Source: Sulfurovum sp. UBA5198
Lineage (GTDB): Bacteria > Campylobacterota > Campylobacteria > Campylobacterales > Sulfurovaceae
Length of the DNA: 64,000 bases
Assembly (NCBI GenBank): GCA_002412865.1
Contig: DHVW01000010.1
Coordinates: 1-64,000, forward strand
Direction: 5' to 3'
Shown: piece by piece, positions 51,980 through 60,558 of the stretch
Layout: each line of letters starts with the position of its first letter
How positions within the stretch are numbered: position 1 is the stretch's first letter
Position numbers and translations under genes: made by a program
Notes under the pieces: generated by a model
Databases searched by the model: none
What the model was told of the DNA's origin: nothing
The model's input: only the letters and a program-made list of their open reading frames with translations

Positions 51980-52723
51980 TTATGACATCTTTGCAGTAAA
52001 GACTTTGCTTACCATTCCACCAAAGCTATATACACCATTATTGTAATCTACATACAGCTCCTCGCCACTTCGTGGGAAAACTTGAGTGTTTCCGCTCACT
52101 AGTCCACTTCTGTGAAGTCTAACAAAACAAGCAACCATACCTGTACCACATGCCAGCGTCTCGTTCTCTACACCTCGCTCGTAAGTTCTTACGAATATTT
52201 GTCCTTCTTGGAGGGTTGCTATATTTACATTTGCGTTATATTTATTCCGTAATTCTCTGGCTTTTGTTGTGTCAAAATTCTCAATGTCATCACGGATACA
52301 AACTAGATGAGGAACGCCGGTATCTATTAGCCACCATGTTTCTCCGTCTTCTATTATTGCATCATCTATGATTTTTGGCGTTATCATATCAGATACCACA
52401 TAGTTACCATTCACTACCGCATTTATCACTCCAGCACCTGTGAGAAATATAGAATTATTATCAACTGAAATACCGTGATCTATAGCATAATGAGCTACTG
52501 CTCGTGACGCGTTTCCGCACATTGACGCGACACTTCCATCACTATTGTAAAACTCCCATTCGAAATCCCACTCATCATGAGGCAACACAACTACAAGCCC
52601 ATCAGCACCAATGCCAGCATGCCTATGACATAGTTTTTTTGCAAGTTCACTTCTATCGCTTTTCGCTCCGGCGTGAAATATTACAAAATCATTTCCACTT
52701 GCATTATATTTTGTGTATGTCAT
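51980..52723 (-). CDS. dapF: Diaminopimelate epimerase
   Basis: Converts LL- to meso-diaminopimelate for lysine and peptidoglycan. The 247-residue enzyme has KYNASGNDFV at the start, the first catalytic cysteine in SMCGNASRA near 68 and the second in LACGTGMVA near 190. Shorter than the E. coli enzyme (274), as common in this group. The start overlaps the coaE stop by four bases. Confidence 0.95.
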   Translation of the reverse strand: MTYTKYNASGNDFVIFHAGAKSDRSELAKKLCHRHAGIGADGLVVVLPHDEWDFEWEFYNSDGSVASMCGNASRAVAHYAIDHGISVDNNSIFLTGAGVINAVVNGNYVVSDMITPKIIDDAIIEDGETWWLIDTGVPHLVCIRDDIENFDTTKARELRNKYNANVNIATLQEGQIFVRTYERGVENETLACGTGMVACFVRLHRSGLVSGNTQVFPRSGEELYVDYNNGVYSFGGMVSKVFTAKMS

Positions 52724-53322
52724 GATAACCTTTCAAAATCTTTTAATATCTTAGCCCTTGCTATCTCACACTCTACTTGGAGTTGTTTGAGATTTCCACT
52801 ATTGTCTATCACATATGAAGCCAATGATTTTTTAACTTCAATATCTAGCTGTGAATTCACACGAACAGTAGCTTCATCAACAAGAAAACCATCCCGTTTC
52901 ATAAGCCTCTTTATTTGTTCATCCCTTGGCGTGTAGACTACTAATGACCTTGTGATATTATAGCTTTTTTTCTCGAAAAATAGTGGAATATCGATGAGAT
53001 ATGGAAAGTTTCTTTTTTCTTCTATCTCTGATAGTGTCAAGATTTTATCATATATTAGCGGATGCAGTAGAGCTTCAAGTCTCTCTAATTTTTGCTTGTC
53101 GTGAAAAACCACCATACCTAGCTTCTTCCTATCCACTTTGCCGTCTATCACGACATCACTTCCAAACATATCGGCTATTTTGGTGCTTTGTTCATTTAGC
53201 GTTTCGTGAGCCACTTTATCAGCATCTATGCATCTAAAGCCATAAAGCGACAATATAGCGATTGTAGAGCTTTTGCCTACCGCTATTCCACCTGTGAGTG
53301 CTATTGCGTTTTCAAATGCCAT
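52720..53322 (-). CDS. coaE: Dephospho-CoA kinase
   Basis: Last step of coenzyme A synthesis, phosphorylating dephospho-CoA. The 200-residue protein has the P-loop LTGGIAVGKSST near 9-20, DADKVAHE (near 33), DIPLFFE near 110 and a typical C-terminal NSGNLKQLQ. It starts right after the speE-like stop and overlaps dapF. Confidence 0.93.
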   Translation of the reverse strand: MAFENAIALTGGIAVGKSSTIAILSLYGFRCIDADKVAHETLNEQSTKIADMFGSDVVIDGKVDRKKLGMVVFHDKQKLERLEALLHPLIYDKILTLSEIEEKRNFPYLIDIPLFFEKKSYNITRSLVVYTPRDEQIKRLMKRDGFLVDEATVRVNSQLDIEVKKSLASYVIDNSGNLKQLQVECEIARAKILKDFERLS

Positions 53323-53889
53323 TTATGACTTGATAAGACCTAGAAATCTCTTGCGAACTGAAGTTGGCATTGTGAATGCAGATATAGCAATATCGCAGTT
53401 ATAGTATTTATGTCCATCCATTAAATCTGCTCTTTGTAGATTTATATCAGCAGTAGGGTGGTAAAACTTCGTTGCCATATATGCGTATGACACCTTATCG
53501 TCACTATTATGAAAACTATATGGCATTACGATACGAAAAGTTGAGCCAATAGCTTTTAGTTCCGCCTCGGCTTCGTCAGCTTTGCTCATTGGAGAACTCG
53601 CCAAACATACTGCTAAGCCTTTTGTGGTCAAAACATGATTAACGATACCCCAAAATATTTCATCATTTGCAAAATTATTTGTAGCATTTATTATCACATC
53701 AGCACTCTTCTCGTCCATATTGGTCAGCAGAGCTATAGCACTATCGCTTGTAAGCTTTGTTACATTTATATTTTTATATTTTGCTAGTTCATCCAGTAGT
53801 TCACTACTTGCGTCTATGGTGATGATATTTTGTGGCTCAGCGTGAGTGCATAGTGGTATATGTGTTAGCATTTCATTTATTGTTTTCAA
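53323..53889 (-). CDS. Short spermidine synthase-like protein
   Basis: A 188-residue protein resembling the SpeE-like proteins of Campylobacterota (the Helicobacter enzyme has about 260). Hints are IITIDASSELLDEL, SADVIINATNN, FANDEIFWGIVNHVLTTKG, LASSPMSKADEAEAELKAIG and the C-terminal YYNCDIAISAFTMPTSVRKRF. The N-terminal domain with the usual SAM Gly-rich motif is missing or degenerate, so it may be inactive as a synthase or have another role. It heads speE-like-coaE-dapF. Confidence 0.6.
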   Translation of the reverse strand: MKTINEMLTHIPLCTHAEPQNIITIDASSELLDELAKYKNINVTKLTSDSAIALLTNMDEKSADVIINATNNFANDEIFWGIVNHVLTTKGLAVCLASSPMSKADEAEAELKAIGSTFRIVMPYSFHNSDDKVSYAYMATKFYHPTADINLQRADLMDGHKYYNCDIAISAFTMPTSVRKRFLGLIKS

Positions 53890-54019
53890 AATTATTCCTT
53901 ATAATATTCTATATTTGTCTGATTTTAGCAAAAAAGACTCAATTAAAGTTTAAAGATTTTAGAAATTTGAAAAATTATATGATAGCAGTATAATTGTAAT
54001 GGTTTTATGGTTATTTTTG

Positions 54020-54025
54020 TATAAT
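54020..54025 (+). promoter_or_regulatory. -10 element of hisF
   Basis: TTTTTGTATAATGG gives TATAAT 27 bases before the hisF ATG. The leader is only about 20 bases and shows no ribosome site. Confidence 0.5.
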
Positions 54026-54051
54026 GGACTATATTAAAATATGGTTGTAAA

Positions 54052-54816
54052 ATGGATTATTTCGCAAAGAGAATTATACCGTGCCTTGATGTAGACAATG
54101 GTAGAGTGGTTAAGGGTGTCAATTTTGTAGGTTTGCGTGATGCAGGCGACCCAGCTGAGGTAGCATATCGCTACAATCAGGAGGGTGCTGATGAGATTAC
54201 TTTCCTTGATATTGGAGCTACACATGAAGGACGAAAAACAATTGTGGATGTCGTAAAAGAAGTTGCTAGGCATGTATTTATTCCTCTTACAGTTGGTGGT
54301 GGAATACGAGAGCTTAGTGATATATATAATTTGCTAAATGTAGGTTGTGATAAAGTTAGTATAAATTCTGCTGCAATCAAACGACCAGAGTTTATAGATG
54401 AAGCTGCACAGAGATTTGGTAGCTCTACCGTTGTAGTAGCAATAGATGCTAAACGGGTAGCAAATGGAGCGTGGCATATATTTACTCATGGCGGTAGAAA
54501 CGATACAGGTATCGACGCTGTGGAATGGGCTGTTGAAGCGTTCAATCGTGGTGCAGGAGAGCTGTTGGTAACTTCTATGGATTGCGATGGAACAAAAGCC
54601 GGATTTGATAATGAGTTAAATAGCACGATTAGTTCAAAAGTTGGCATACCACTAATTGCAAGTGGCGGAGCAGGAACTATGGAGCATATCCGTGATGCAT
54701 TTACCATTGGCCATGCCGACGCTGCTTTGGCCGCATCTATATTTCACTTCAAAGAGATAGAGATAAATGCACTAAAGAATTATCTCAAAGAGCAAAATAT
54801 AGCAGTTAGGCAATAA
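54052..54816 (+). CDS. hisF: Imidazole glycerol phosphate synthase cyclase subunit
   Basis: The 254-residue TIM barrel uses ammonia from HisH to form imidazole glycerol phosphate and AICAR in histidine synthesis. Motifs: RIIPCLDVDNGRVVKG at 7-22 (catalytic Asp), TVGGGIR near 82 and IASGGAGTMEH near 204, and LVTSMDCDGTK near 171 (the second catalytic Asp). No other his gene is in view. No clear ribosome site before the ATG. Confidence 0.96.
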   Translation: MDYFAKRIIPCLDVDNGRVVKGVNFVGLRDAGDPAEVAYRYNQEGADEITFLDIGATHEGRKTIVDVVKEVARHVFIPLTVGGGIRELSDIYNLLNVGCDKVSINSAAIKRPEFIDEAAQRFGSSTVVVAIDAKRVANGAWHIFTHGGRNDTGIDAVEWAVEAFNRGAGELLVTSMDCDGTKAGFDNELNSTISSKVGIPLIASGGAGTMEHIRDAFTIGHADAALAASIFHFKEIEINALKNYLKEQNIAVRQ

Positions 54817-54818
54817 TT

Positions 54819-54861
54819 AAGCCTTTATATATATAATGATATATTAAATCAAAAAAGGCTT
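54819..54861 (+). promoter_or_regulatory. Inverted repeat covering the ribosome site of the SIMPL gene
   Basis: Arms AAGCCTTT (54819-54826) and AAAGGCTT (54854-54861) begin three bases after the hisF stop and end six bases before the next ATG. The right arm contains the AAAGG ribosome site. Pairing would hide it, or act as a weak terminator. Confidence 0.45.
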
Positions 54862-54866
54862 GAAAT

Positions 54867-55541
54867 ATGAAAAAATTAGCATCTTTATCACTAGTATGCA
54901 TTTCGCTTCTTTCTGCACAAACAGATATCACATTTTCAAAGAACTTTGAGAAACAAGTAAAGCCAGATACTCTAACTACAAATATAACATTTAGTATACA
55001 AAAAGTATCACAAGAAATAGCTACAAATAGACTAACTAAGATATCAGATTTTGTTATGAATAAGAAAAGTATAAAATCAAAAGGTGGAGATTATAGCGTA
55101 AATCCACACTATGATTATGAGAATGGAAAAAATAATCAAAATGGATATGATGGCACTATCTCATACGCTCTATCATCAAAAAATCCAGAAATTTTAAATA
55201 AATTTACTAGAGAACTCCAAAGATTTGGTGAAAAAAATGGATTGAGCGTATCTGTATCGTCGGCTTTATGGAGCATGAGCGAAAATCAAGATGATAGTGA
55301 TGGTGGAGTAGAGGATTTGAGAATTGAGGCCATCCTTTGGAGTGAAAAGTATGCGAAATTATTATCGACAAAAATAGGAAAAAACTGTAGTGTTAAAAAA
55401 ATAAACTTTAGTGATGTTGGACAATATGCTCGTCCTATGATGATGAAAGCCTCAATGGCTATGAGTGATTCTGCTCCCACTCCAACACAAGACGAACAAA
55501 CAGTAAGCACAAGTGCAAATATAGAGATGGTATGTAAATGA
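54867..55541 (+). CDS. SIMPL-domain (DUF541) periplasmic protein
   Basis: A 224-residue protein with a signal peptide (MKKLASLSLVCISLLSAQ) and the SIMPL domain: ITFSKNFEKQVKPDTLTTNI early, then YSVNPHYDYENG and a C-terminal NIEMVCK strand typical of DUF541 (BP26/OMP28-like). Members form periplasmic assemblies, role unclear. Its stop overlaps the next gene by four bases (ATGA). Confidence 0.82.
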   Translation: MKKLASLSLVCISLLSAQTDITFSKNFEKQVKPDTLTTNITFSIQKVSQEIATNRLTKISDFVMNKKSIKSKGGDYSVNPHYDYENGKNNQNGYDGTISYALSSKNPEILNKFTRELQRFGEKNGLSVSVSSALWSMSENQDDSDGGVEDLRIEAILWSEKYAKLLSTKIGKNCSVKKINFSDVGQYARPMMMKASMAMSDSAPTPTQDEQTVSTSANIEMVCK

Positions 55542-56089
55542 TAGTATGTGCAGGAAATGGAGAAGAGTTTGATTTTGCAACTGCTATTGGAGTAGGGCTT
55601 GTAGATTGTGCTATTAATCTAACAAAAATATGTATATACGATAGACCCAAATTTATCCTCTTTGTGGGTAGTTGCGGTAGTTACGGAGAGAAAAATATAT
55701 TTGACATTATCCACTCCAAAAGTGCTGCCAATATAGAAAATAGCTTTTTTAATGCCAATAGTTTTACCCCGATTGATAATCTCATCAGTACAAGTAGTGA
55801 TGTTTCACGTGAAACAATAGTAAATTCATCAAACTATATAACTAGAGATGTGAGCTTAGGCAAATCATATCTAGCCAATCGCATTGGTGCAGAAAATATG
55901 GAGTTTTTTTCCGCCATGAGAGTAGCTCAGCAATATGAAATACCAGTGGGTGGAATTTTCGTTGTTACAAACTACTGTGACGAAAATGCACATGAAGATT
56001 TTATAACTAATCACAAAAAAGCAAAAGAGATACTTTCATCGTATATAATTGCAAATCAAGATAAGCTATTTAATTTCGCATCAAAATAA
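55538..56089 (+). CDS. Nucleoside phosphorylase-family protein
   Basis: A 183-residue member of the PNP/UDP phosphorylase superfamily, shorter than the usual 230 or more. Seen are FVGSCGSYG near 43-51 (family GSAG-like), ENMEFFSAMRVAQQYEIPVGG near 122 in part (the base-binding Met-Glu), and VVTNYCDENAHEDF, where family members have a Ser-Asp. It may cleave a purine nucleoside or a methylthio compound. The substrate is not clear. Overlaps the SIMPL gene and precedes rlmN by 15 bases. Confidence 0.72.
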   Translation: MIVCAGNGEEFDFATAIGVGLVDCAINLTKICIYDRPKFILFVGSCGSYGEKNIFDIIHSKSAANIENSFFNANSFTPIDNLISTSSDVSRETIVNSSNYITRDVSLGKSYLANRIGAENMEFFSAMRVAQQYEIPVGGIFVVTNYCDENAHEDFITNHKKAKEILSSYIIANQDKLFNFASK

Positions 56090-56104
56090 AACCAAAGATA
56101 TATA

Positions 56105-57160
56105 ATGAAAATCATACAAGACTACACACAAAAAGAGCTATTAGAACTAGTAAAGCCATCATTTAGAGCCAAACAGATATGGGGCTGGATATATCATAAA
56201 TATGCTCAAAATTTCAATGAAATGGGAAATATACCCAAAGAGCTTAAAGAGCAACTTTCAGCCGAATATACTCTATCGCCTCTAGAAATTGTAATGGTAC
56301 AAAAGAGTAGTGATGGTAGTATAAAATATCTATTCAAACTTCACGATGGGCATACCATAGAGGCAGTATTGTTATTAATGAGAGACGAAGAGTATCATGA
56401 AGATGGTGGACTGAAACATCAGAAACGATATACGGTTTGTATCTCATCTCAAGTTGGTTGTAAAGTAGGGTGTGCATTTTGTCTCACAGCAAAAGGTGGA
56501 TTTGTACGAAATCTAACAGCAGGAGAGATAGTTTCACAGCTATTAATAATCAAGCGTGAAAATGATATAGATGCAAATCGTAGGCTGAATATAGTCTATA
56601 TGGGGATGGGTGAACCACTTGACAACCTTGACAATGTGGCAAAAGCAGTAGAGATTTTCAGCGACCCTGATGGTATAGCAATCTCTCCAAATCGTCAAAC
56701 GATATCAACCTCTGGACTGAGTGCCAAAATAGAAAAGTTAGGTAAACTTGACTTGGGTGTCAATCTAGCTATTTCCCTGCACGCCGTAGATGATGAGCTG
56801 AGAGAAAAACTAATGCCAATCAACAAGGCTTACAATATAGCTTCAATCATTGACGCTGTAAAGCAGTTTCCTGTCAACCAAAGAAAACGAGTAATGTTTG
56901 AATATCTTGTAATGCGAGATGTCAATGATGACATTAGTGCTGCCAAGAAATTAATTTCTCTACTAGATGGCATAAAAGCTAAAATTAATTTGATATATTT
57001 CAATGATTTTGAAGGAAGCGAATTCAAAAGACCTAGTGAAAAATCAATGTTAGAGTTCCAAGACTACCTCACAAAAAGAGGTCAACTATGTACGATTAGA
57101 GAATCTAAAGGCTTAGATATATCAGCAGCATGCGGACAGCTCCGTGAACAAAATATATAA
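56105..57160 (+). CDS. rlmN: Dual-specificity RNA methyltransferase RlmN
   Basis: Radical SAM enzyme adding a methyl to C2 of adenine in 23S rRNA and some tRNAs. The 351-residue protein has the cluster cysteines C119-x3-C123-x2-C126 (CKVGCAFC), MGMGEPLDN near 165-173 and the catalytic C-terminal cysteine in SAACGQL. N-terminal AKQIWGWIY is typical. Fourth gene of the hisF operon. Confidence 0.95.
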   Translation: MKIIQDYTQKELLELVKPSFRAKQIWGWIYHKYAQNFNEMGNIPKELKEQLSAEYTLSPLEIVMVQKSSDGSIKYLFKLHDGHTIEAVLLLMRDEEYHEDGGLKHQKRYTVCISSQVGCKVGCAFCLTAKGGFVRNLTAGEIVSQLLIIKRENDIDANRRLNIVYMGMGEPLDNLDNVAKAVEIFSDPDGIAISPNRQTISTSGLSAKIEKLGKLDLGVNLAISLHAVDDELREKLMPINKAYNIASIIDAVKQFPVNQRKRVMFEYLVMRDVNDDISAAKKLISLLDGIKAKINLIYFNDFEGSEFKRPSEKSMLEFQDYLTKRGQLCTIRESKGLDISAACGQLREQNI

Positions 57161-57172
57161 AAAGGATCAAAA

Positions 57173-57274
57173 ATGACAGCTTTAGATTTTGCGATGTTAG
57201 GAATTATATCAGTGGTAGCAATAGTGACAATAGGGTGGTTTATATATGATGCTAGAGAAGATAATGAGAAATAA
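57173..57274 (+). CDS. 33-residue single-helix membrane peptide
   Basis: An ATG with a strong AAAAGGATC site opens 33 codons starting 12 bases after the rlmN stop. The product MTALDFAMLG continues through one hydrophobic helix (about 6-25) and a short charged tail (YDAREDNEK). Its stop abuts the convergent RluA-type gene. Such small peptides often serve as subunits of membrane complexes. The exact partner is unknown. Confidence 0.6.
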   Translation: MTALDFAMLGIISVVAIVTIGWFIYDAREDNEK

Positions 57275-58210
57275 TTAATTATTTCTGCCGTTAAACCGAC
57301 GCTTATCTTTAGGTGTAATATCTCTTATAACTCCACTAAAATCAAATCTACTTTCAATACTAAATCTTGCTCCATATTCAAATGCAAGGGTTTGAGCGTG
57401 CAGCATTAATCTAGTCGCACCTGTCTCTATTGCTCGTACTTCATCGTCGAGCTCCATATTTAGATAGCTATTGCTAATATCAAAAGCTGTGCCATAAAGT
57501 GGGTCACCAAGTATTGGATGTTTCACGTGAAACAAATGAATTCTTATCTGATGCATTCTGCCACTATGAGGCTCACATCTCAAAAGTGTAGCGTCAAGTT
57601 TTTCATCATACTCTAGAGGATAAAATCTAGTTAACGATATTTTTCCAGTATCATTTATCTCTACTTTGTGTTTTATAAAGTCGTAATTATCTCGTTTTAG
57701 TATCGGCTTGTCTACTTCAAAATCATTATCTATTTTGCCATCAACCCATGCTAGATAGCTCTTTTTGACACCTCTATTTTCAAATGCACCTTTTAGGATT
57801 ACCTCTGCATCTTTGTGTATACTAGATACCAATAGCCCTGAAGTTTCCTTGTCTATTCTGTGGACAGGATTTGCCGCACTACCACCATATCTACGCATCG
57901 CATCTAGCATAGAGAGTGGAGTCCATCTATTGGTAGGGTGTACTAATACTCCAGATGGCTTATCGAAAATCATAAAATCTTTTGTACTAAATATAGGCTC
58001 AATATCAAACTCGAGTGCCTCAAACAGTATCACATTAATCTCTCCGCTCATCATAGTTGATGGACTTGTTACGACAATATCATGCTGTTTGACTCTTCCC
58101 TTGTGTACTAACTTTTGAGCATCACCATGTGATAGTTTCAATGTACGCATCAAAAACAAGAATATCTGAATCTCTTTGTCAATAATAAATTTTTTCTCTA
58201 CAAATGGCAC
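57275..58210 (-). CDS. RluA-family pseudouridine synthase
   Basis: A 311-residue RNA pseudouridine synthase. S4-like N-terminus (FLFLMRTLKLSHGDAQKLVHKGRV, in part), the catalytic motif NPVHRIDKETSGLLV near 125-139 with its Asp, and GRMHQIRIHL near 220 are clear. The target uridine (RluC, RluD or another type) cannot be fixed. A TTTCACGTGAAA palindrome lies within the coding region near 57522-57533. Diverges from purB. Confidence 0.88.
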   Translation of the reverse strand: MPFVEKKFIIDKEIQIFLFLMRTLKLSHGDAQKLVHKGRVKQHDIVVTSPSTMMSGEINVILFEALEFDIEPIFSTKDFMIFDKPSGVLVHPTNRWTPLSMLDAMRRYGGSAANPVHRIDKETSGLLVSSIHKDAEVILKGAFENRGVKKSYLAWVDGKIDNDFEVDKPILKRDNYDFIKHKVEINDTGKISLTRFYPLEYDEKLDATLLRCEPHSGRMHQIRIHLFHVKHPILGDPLYGTAFDISNSYLNMELDDEVRAIETGATRLMLHAQTLAFEYGARFSIESRFDFSGVIRDITPKDKRRFNGRNN

Positions 58211-58237
58211 TCTAGCACCCCTTAATCACTATTTTGG

Positions 58238-58243
58238 TAGAAT
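58238..58243 (+). promoter_or_regulatory. Possible -10 element of purB
   Basis: TAGAAT in TTTTGGTAGAATAATAC, 49 bases before the purB ATG. AAAGGAAAT gives the ribosome site. Confidence 0.4.
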
Positions 58244-58291
58244 AATACAATAATAATCCACAAGAGAAACAAAGAGAAAAAGGAAATAGAT

Positions 58292-59620
58292 ATGATAGAG
58301 AGATATTCAAGACCAGAGATGAGTAGTAAATGGACAATGCAGGCAAAATATCAAGCATGGCTAGATGTGGAGCTAGCGGTAGTAAAAGCATGGAACAAAA
58401 TAGGTCTTATTCCCGATGAAGATGCTAACAAGATAGTAGCAAATGCAGGATTTAATATAGAGAGAATAGACGAGATAGAAGCAAAAACTAGGCATGATCT
58501 AATAGCATTTACACAATCAGTTTCTGAAACATTAGGCGAAGAGAGTAGATGGTTTCATTATGGAATGACAAGTAGTGATACTGTTGATACTGCTGTGGCT
58601 TTGCAAATGAAAAGCTCACTGGAGCTAATCATAGAAGATGTGAAGATGATTATGGAGTCTATCAAAACAAGAGCTATTGAGCATAAAATGACACTTATGG
58701 TTGGACGAAGTCATGGTATACATGGTGAGCCTATCACATTCGGTCTTGTTCTTGCTGTTTGGTATGATGAGATGAAAAGACACCTTGAAAATCTAGAGCA
58801 AACACTGGTAGTTATTAGCGTAGGGCAGGTTAGCGGTGCTATGGGTAACTTTGCTCACGCTCCTCTTGAGCTTGAAGAATACGCTTGTGCTGAATTAGGA
58901 TTAGCTTTTGCTCCAGCTTCAAATCAAGTAATACAAAGAGACAGATATGCAAGACTAGCTACGGCATTGGCACTATTGGCTTCAAGCATAGAGAAGTTTG
59001 CAGTGCAAGTTAGACATTGGCAACGAACAGAGGTTTATGAGTGCGAGGAGTATTTCGCAGCAGGTCAAAAAGGTAGCTCAGCGATGCCACACAAGAGAAA
59101 TCCGATACTCACAGAAAACATCACAGGATTAGCTAGAATGATACGAGCGTACGCAATTCCTGCGATGGAAAATGTAGCATTATGGCACGAGAGAGATATA
59201 AGTCATAGTAGTACAGAGAGATTTTGGCTACCTGATAGCTTTATCACTAGTGACTTTATGTTACATAGATTTAATAGCGTAATATCAAAACTCACCGTAA
59301 TGCCACAAAACATGATGAAAAATCTAAATCTAACTGGTGGCTTAGTCTTTTCCCAAAGAGTTCTTTTGGAGCTGCCTAAGGCAGGTGTGAGCCGTGAAGA
59401 TGCTTATGTAATAGTACAACGAAATGCAATGAAAGTATGGGAAGAGATTCAGCAAGGCAAACCAACTACAAATGAAGCTGGCGAGAGCTTGTATCTGCAA
59501 TATCTACTAGGTGATGATGAGCTTAGAAGTAAACTAAGCGAAGAGCAGATTAGAGAGTGCTTTGATTTTGATTATTACACCAAAAATGTAGATAAGATTT
59601 TTTCTAGAGTTTTTAAATAG
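58292..59620 (+). CDS. purB: Adenylosuccinate lyase
   Basis: Splits SAICAR and adenylosuccinate in purine synthesis, in the cytoplasm. The 442-residue protein has MIERYSRPEM at the start, TSSDTVDTA near 94, GRSHGIHGEPITFG near 137-150 and the signature SSAMPHKRNP near 264-273 carrying the catalytic serine loop. Usual length. Confidence 0.96.
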   Translation: MIERYSRPEMSSKWTMQAKYQAWLDVELAVVKAWNKIGLIPDEDANKIVANAGFNIERIDEIEAKTRHDLIAFTQSVSETLGEESRWFHYGMTSSDTVDTAVALQMKSSLELIIEDVKMIMESIKTRAIEHKMTLMVGRSHGIHGEPITFGLVLAVWYDEMKRHLENLEQTLVVISVGQVSGAMGNFAHAPLELEEYACAELGLAFAPASNQVIQRDRYARLATALALLASSIEKFAVQVRHWQRTEVYECEEYFAAGQKGSSAMPHKRNPILTENITGLARMIRAYAIPAMENVALWHERDISHSSTERFWLPDSFITSDFMLHRFNSVISKLTVMPQNMMKNLNLTGGLVFSQRVLLELPKAGVSREDAYVIVQRNAMKVWEEIQQGKPTTNEAGESLYLQYLLGDDELRSKLSEEQIRECFDFDYYTKNVDKIFSRVFK

Positions 59621-59688
59621 AAATCGTATGTGAACAAAAAGCTAATATATGCTATACTTGAGAACAATATTATTCACAGGATAACACT

Positions 59689-60147
59689 ATGGGACAGATT
59701 ATAAAAAATATTATTACTGGCAAAGAGATTATAAAAGCAGATCCAGTTGATTCTGGTGTACTTTTCGATGGTGGTGTGATGATAACCGAAACTGACAAAG
59801 CAGGCATCATAACTTATGCAAATAAGAAATTTAGAGATATGACTGGCTATACAAAAGAGGAACTTATAGGGTCTCCACATAATATAAATAGGCATCCAGA
59901 TATGCCAAAAGCAGCATTTAAACTTATGTGGGATGCTCTCAAAAAAGGCGATTATTTCGAAGGCTATGTAAAAAATATGAGGCGTGATGGTCAATACTAT
60001 TATGTTATCGTATGGGTAAAACCAAAATATGATGAAAGTGGTAATTTAACAGGATATATTGCTGGTAGAAAAATACCAGATGATGAAGGCATGAACAAGG
60101 CCCTTGCTTGGTATAAAGAATTAAAAGCAGATGAAGATGCACAATAA
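59689..60147 (+). CDS. PAS-domain sensor (Aer/CetB-like)
   Basis: A 152-residue soluble protein made of one PAS domain: GVMITETDKAGIITYAN, FRDMTGYTKEELIG, NINRHPDMPKAAFKLMWDAL and GYVKNMRRDGQYYYVIVWVKP. The text matches Aer-type PAS domains that bind FAD, and Campylobacter CetB, a PAS protein of energy taxis that works with a separate membrane signalling partner (CetA). No such partner lies in the window. AGGATAAC precedes the ATG. Confidence 0.8.
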   Translation: MGQIIKNIITGKEIIKADPVDSGVLFDGGVMITETDKAGIITYANKKFRDMTGYTKEELIGSPHNINRHPDMPKAAFKLMWDALKKGDYFEGYVKNMRRDGQYYYVIVWVKPKYDESGNLTGYIAGRKIPDDEGMNKALAWYKELKADEDAQ

Positions 60148-60187
60148 TGCATCATAATTTTAAATAACTGAACTTTAAGTTTTTTGG

Positions 60188-60553
60188 TTATGACCAAGCA
60201 TTTATAGTTTCGGTAATCTCTTCTTCTCTAATAGGTTTTCGTAAAAAGCTATTAGCTCCCAAATCCAAAGCCTCTGCTTTTCTTGTATCGTCCGTTGAAA
60301 GTATGACAATAGGAACATGAGAAAAATTTCTATTATTTCTTATAATTCGTAAGAAATCTATCCCATCAAGTATTGGCATAAAAATATCAAGCAAAATCAA
60401 GTCTATTTGACTATTTGCCTCTACTTTTGCCATAGCGTCCTCGCCATTAACAGCCTCTGTAATTGTTTCTACTTTACTATTTCTTTTTAAAATAGCTTGC
60501 AATAATTTACGATTTATTAAATCATCATCAACTATTAAAACATGTAATCCCAT
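60188..60553 (-). CDS. Single-domain response regulator (CheY-like)
   Basis: A 121-residue receiver domain without output domain. VLIVDDDLINRKLL (acidic pair), LILLDIFMPILDG with phospho-acceptor Asp near 56, and FLRKPI with the conserved Lys-Pro are present. It sits five bases after the hybrid kinase gene and is probably one of its phosphorylation targets via the Hpt protein. Confidence 0.9.
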   Translation of the reverse strand: MGLHVLIVDDDLINRKLLQAILKRNSKVETITEAVNGEDAMAKVEANSQIDLILLDIFMPILDGIDFLRIIRNNRNFSHVPIVILSTDDTRKAEALDLGANSFLRKPIREEEITETINAWS

Positions 60554-60558
60554 TAGTT

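Noticed and set aside
57522..57533. TTTCACGTGAAA palindrome (also TTTCACGTGAAA near 55806) as parS
   Set aside because: It is one match to the GTTTCACGTGAAAC-like core inside genes; two copies exist about 1.7 kb apart, which is suggestive of ParB sites, but they are 40 kb from dnaA, and I cannot judge the rest of the genome. Kept only as a note for checking parS clustering.
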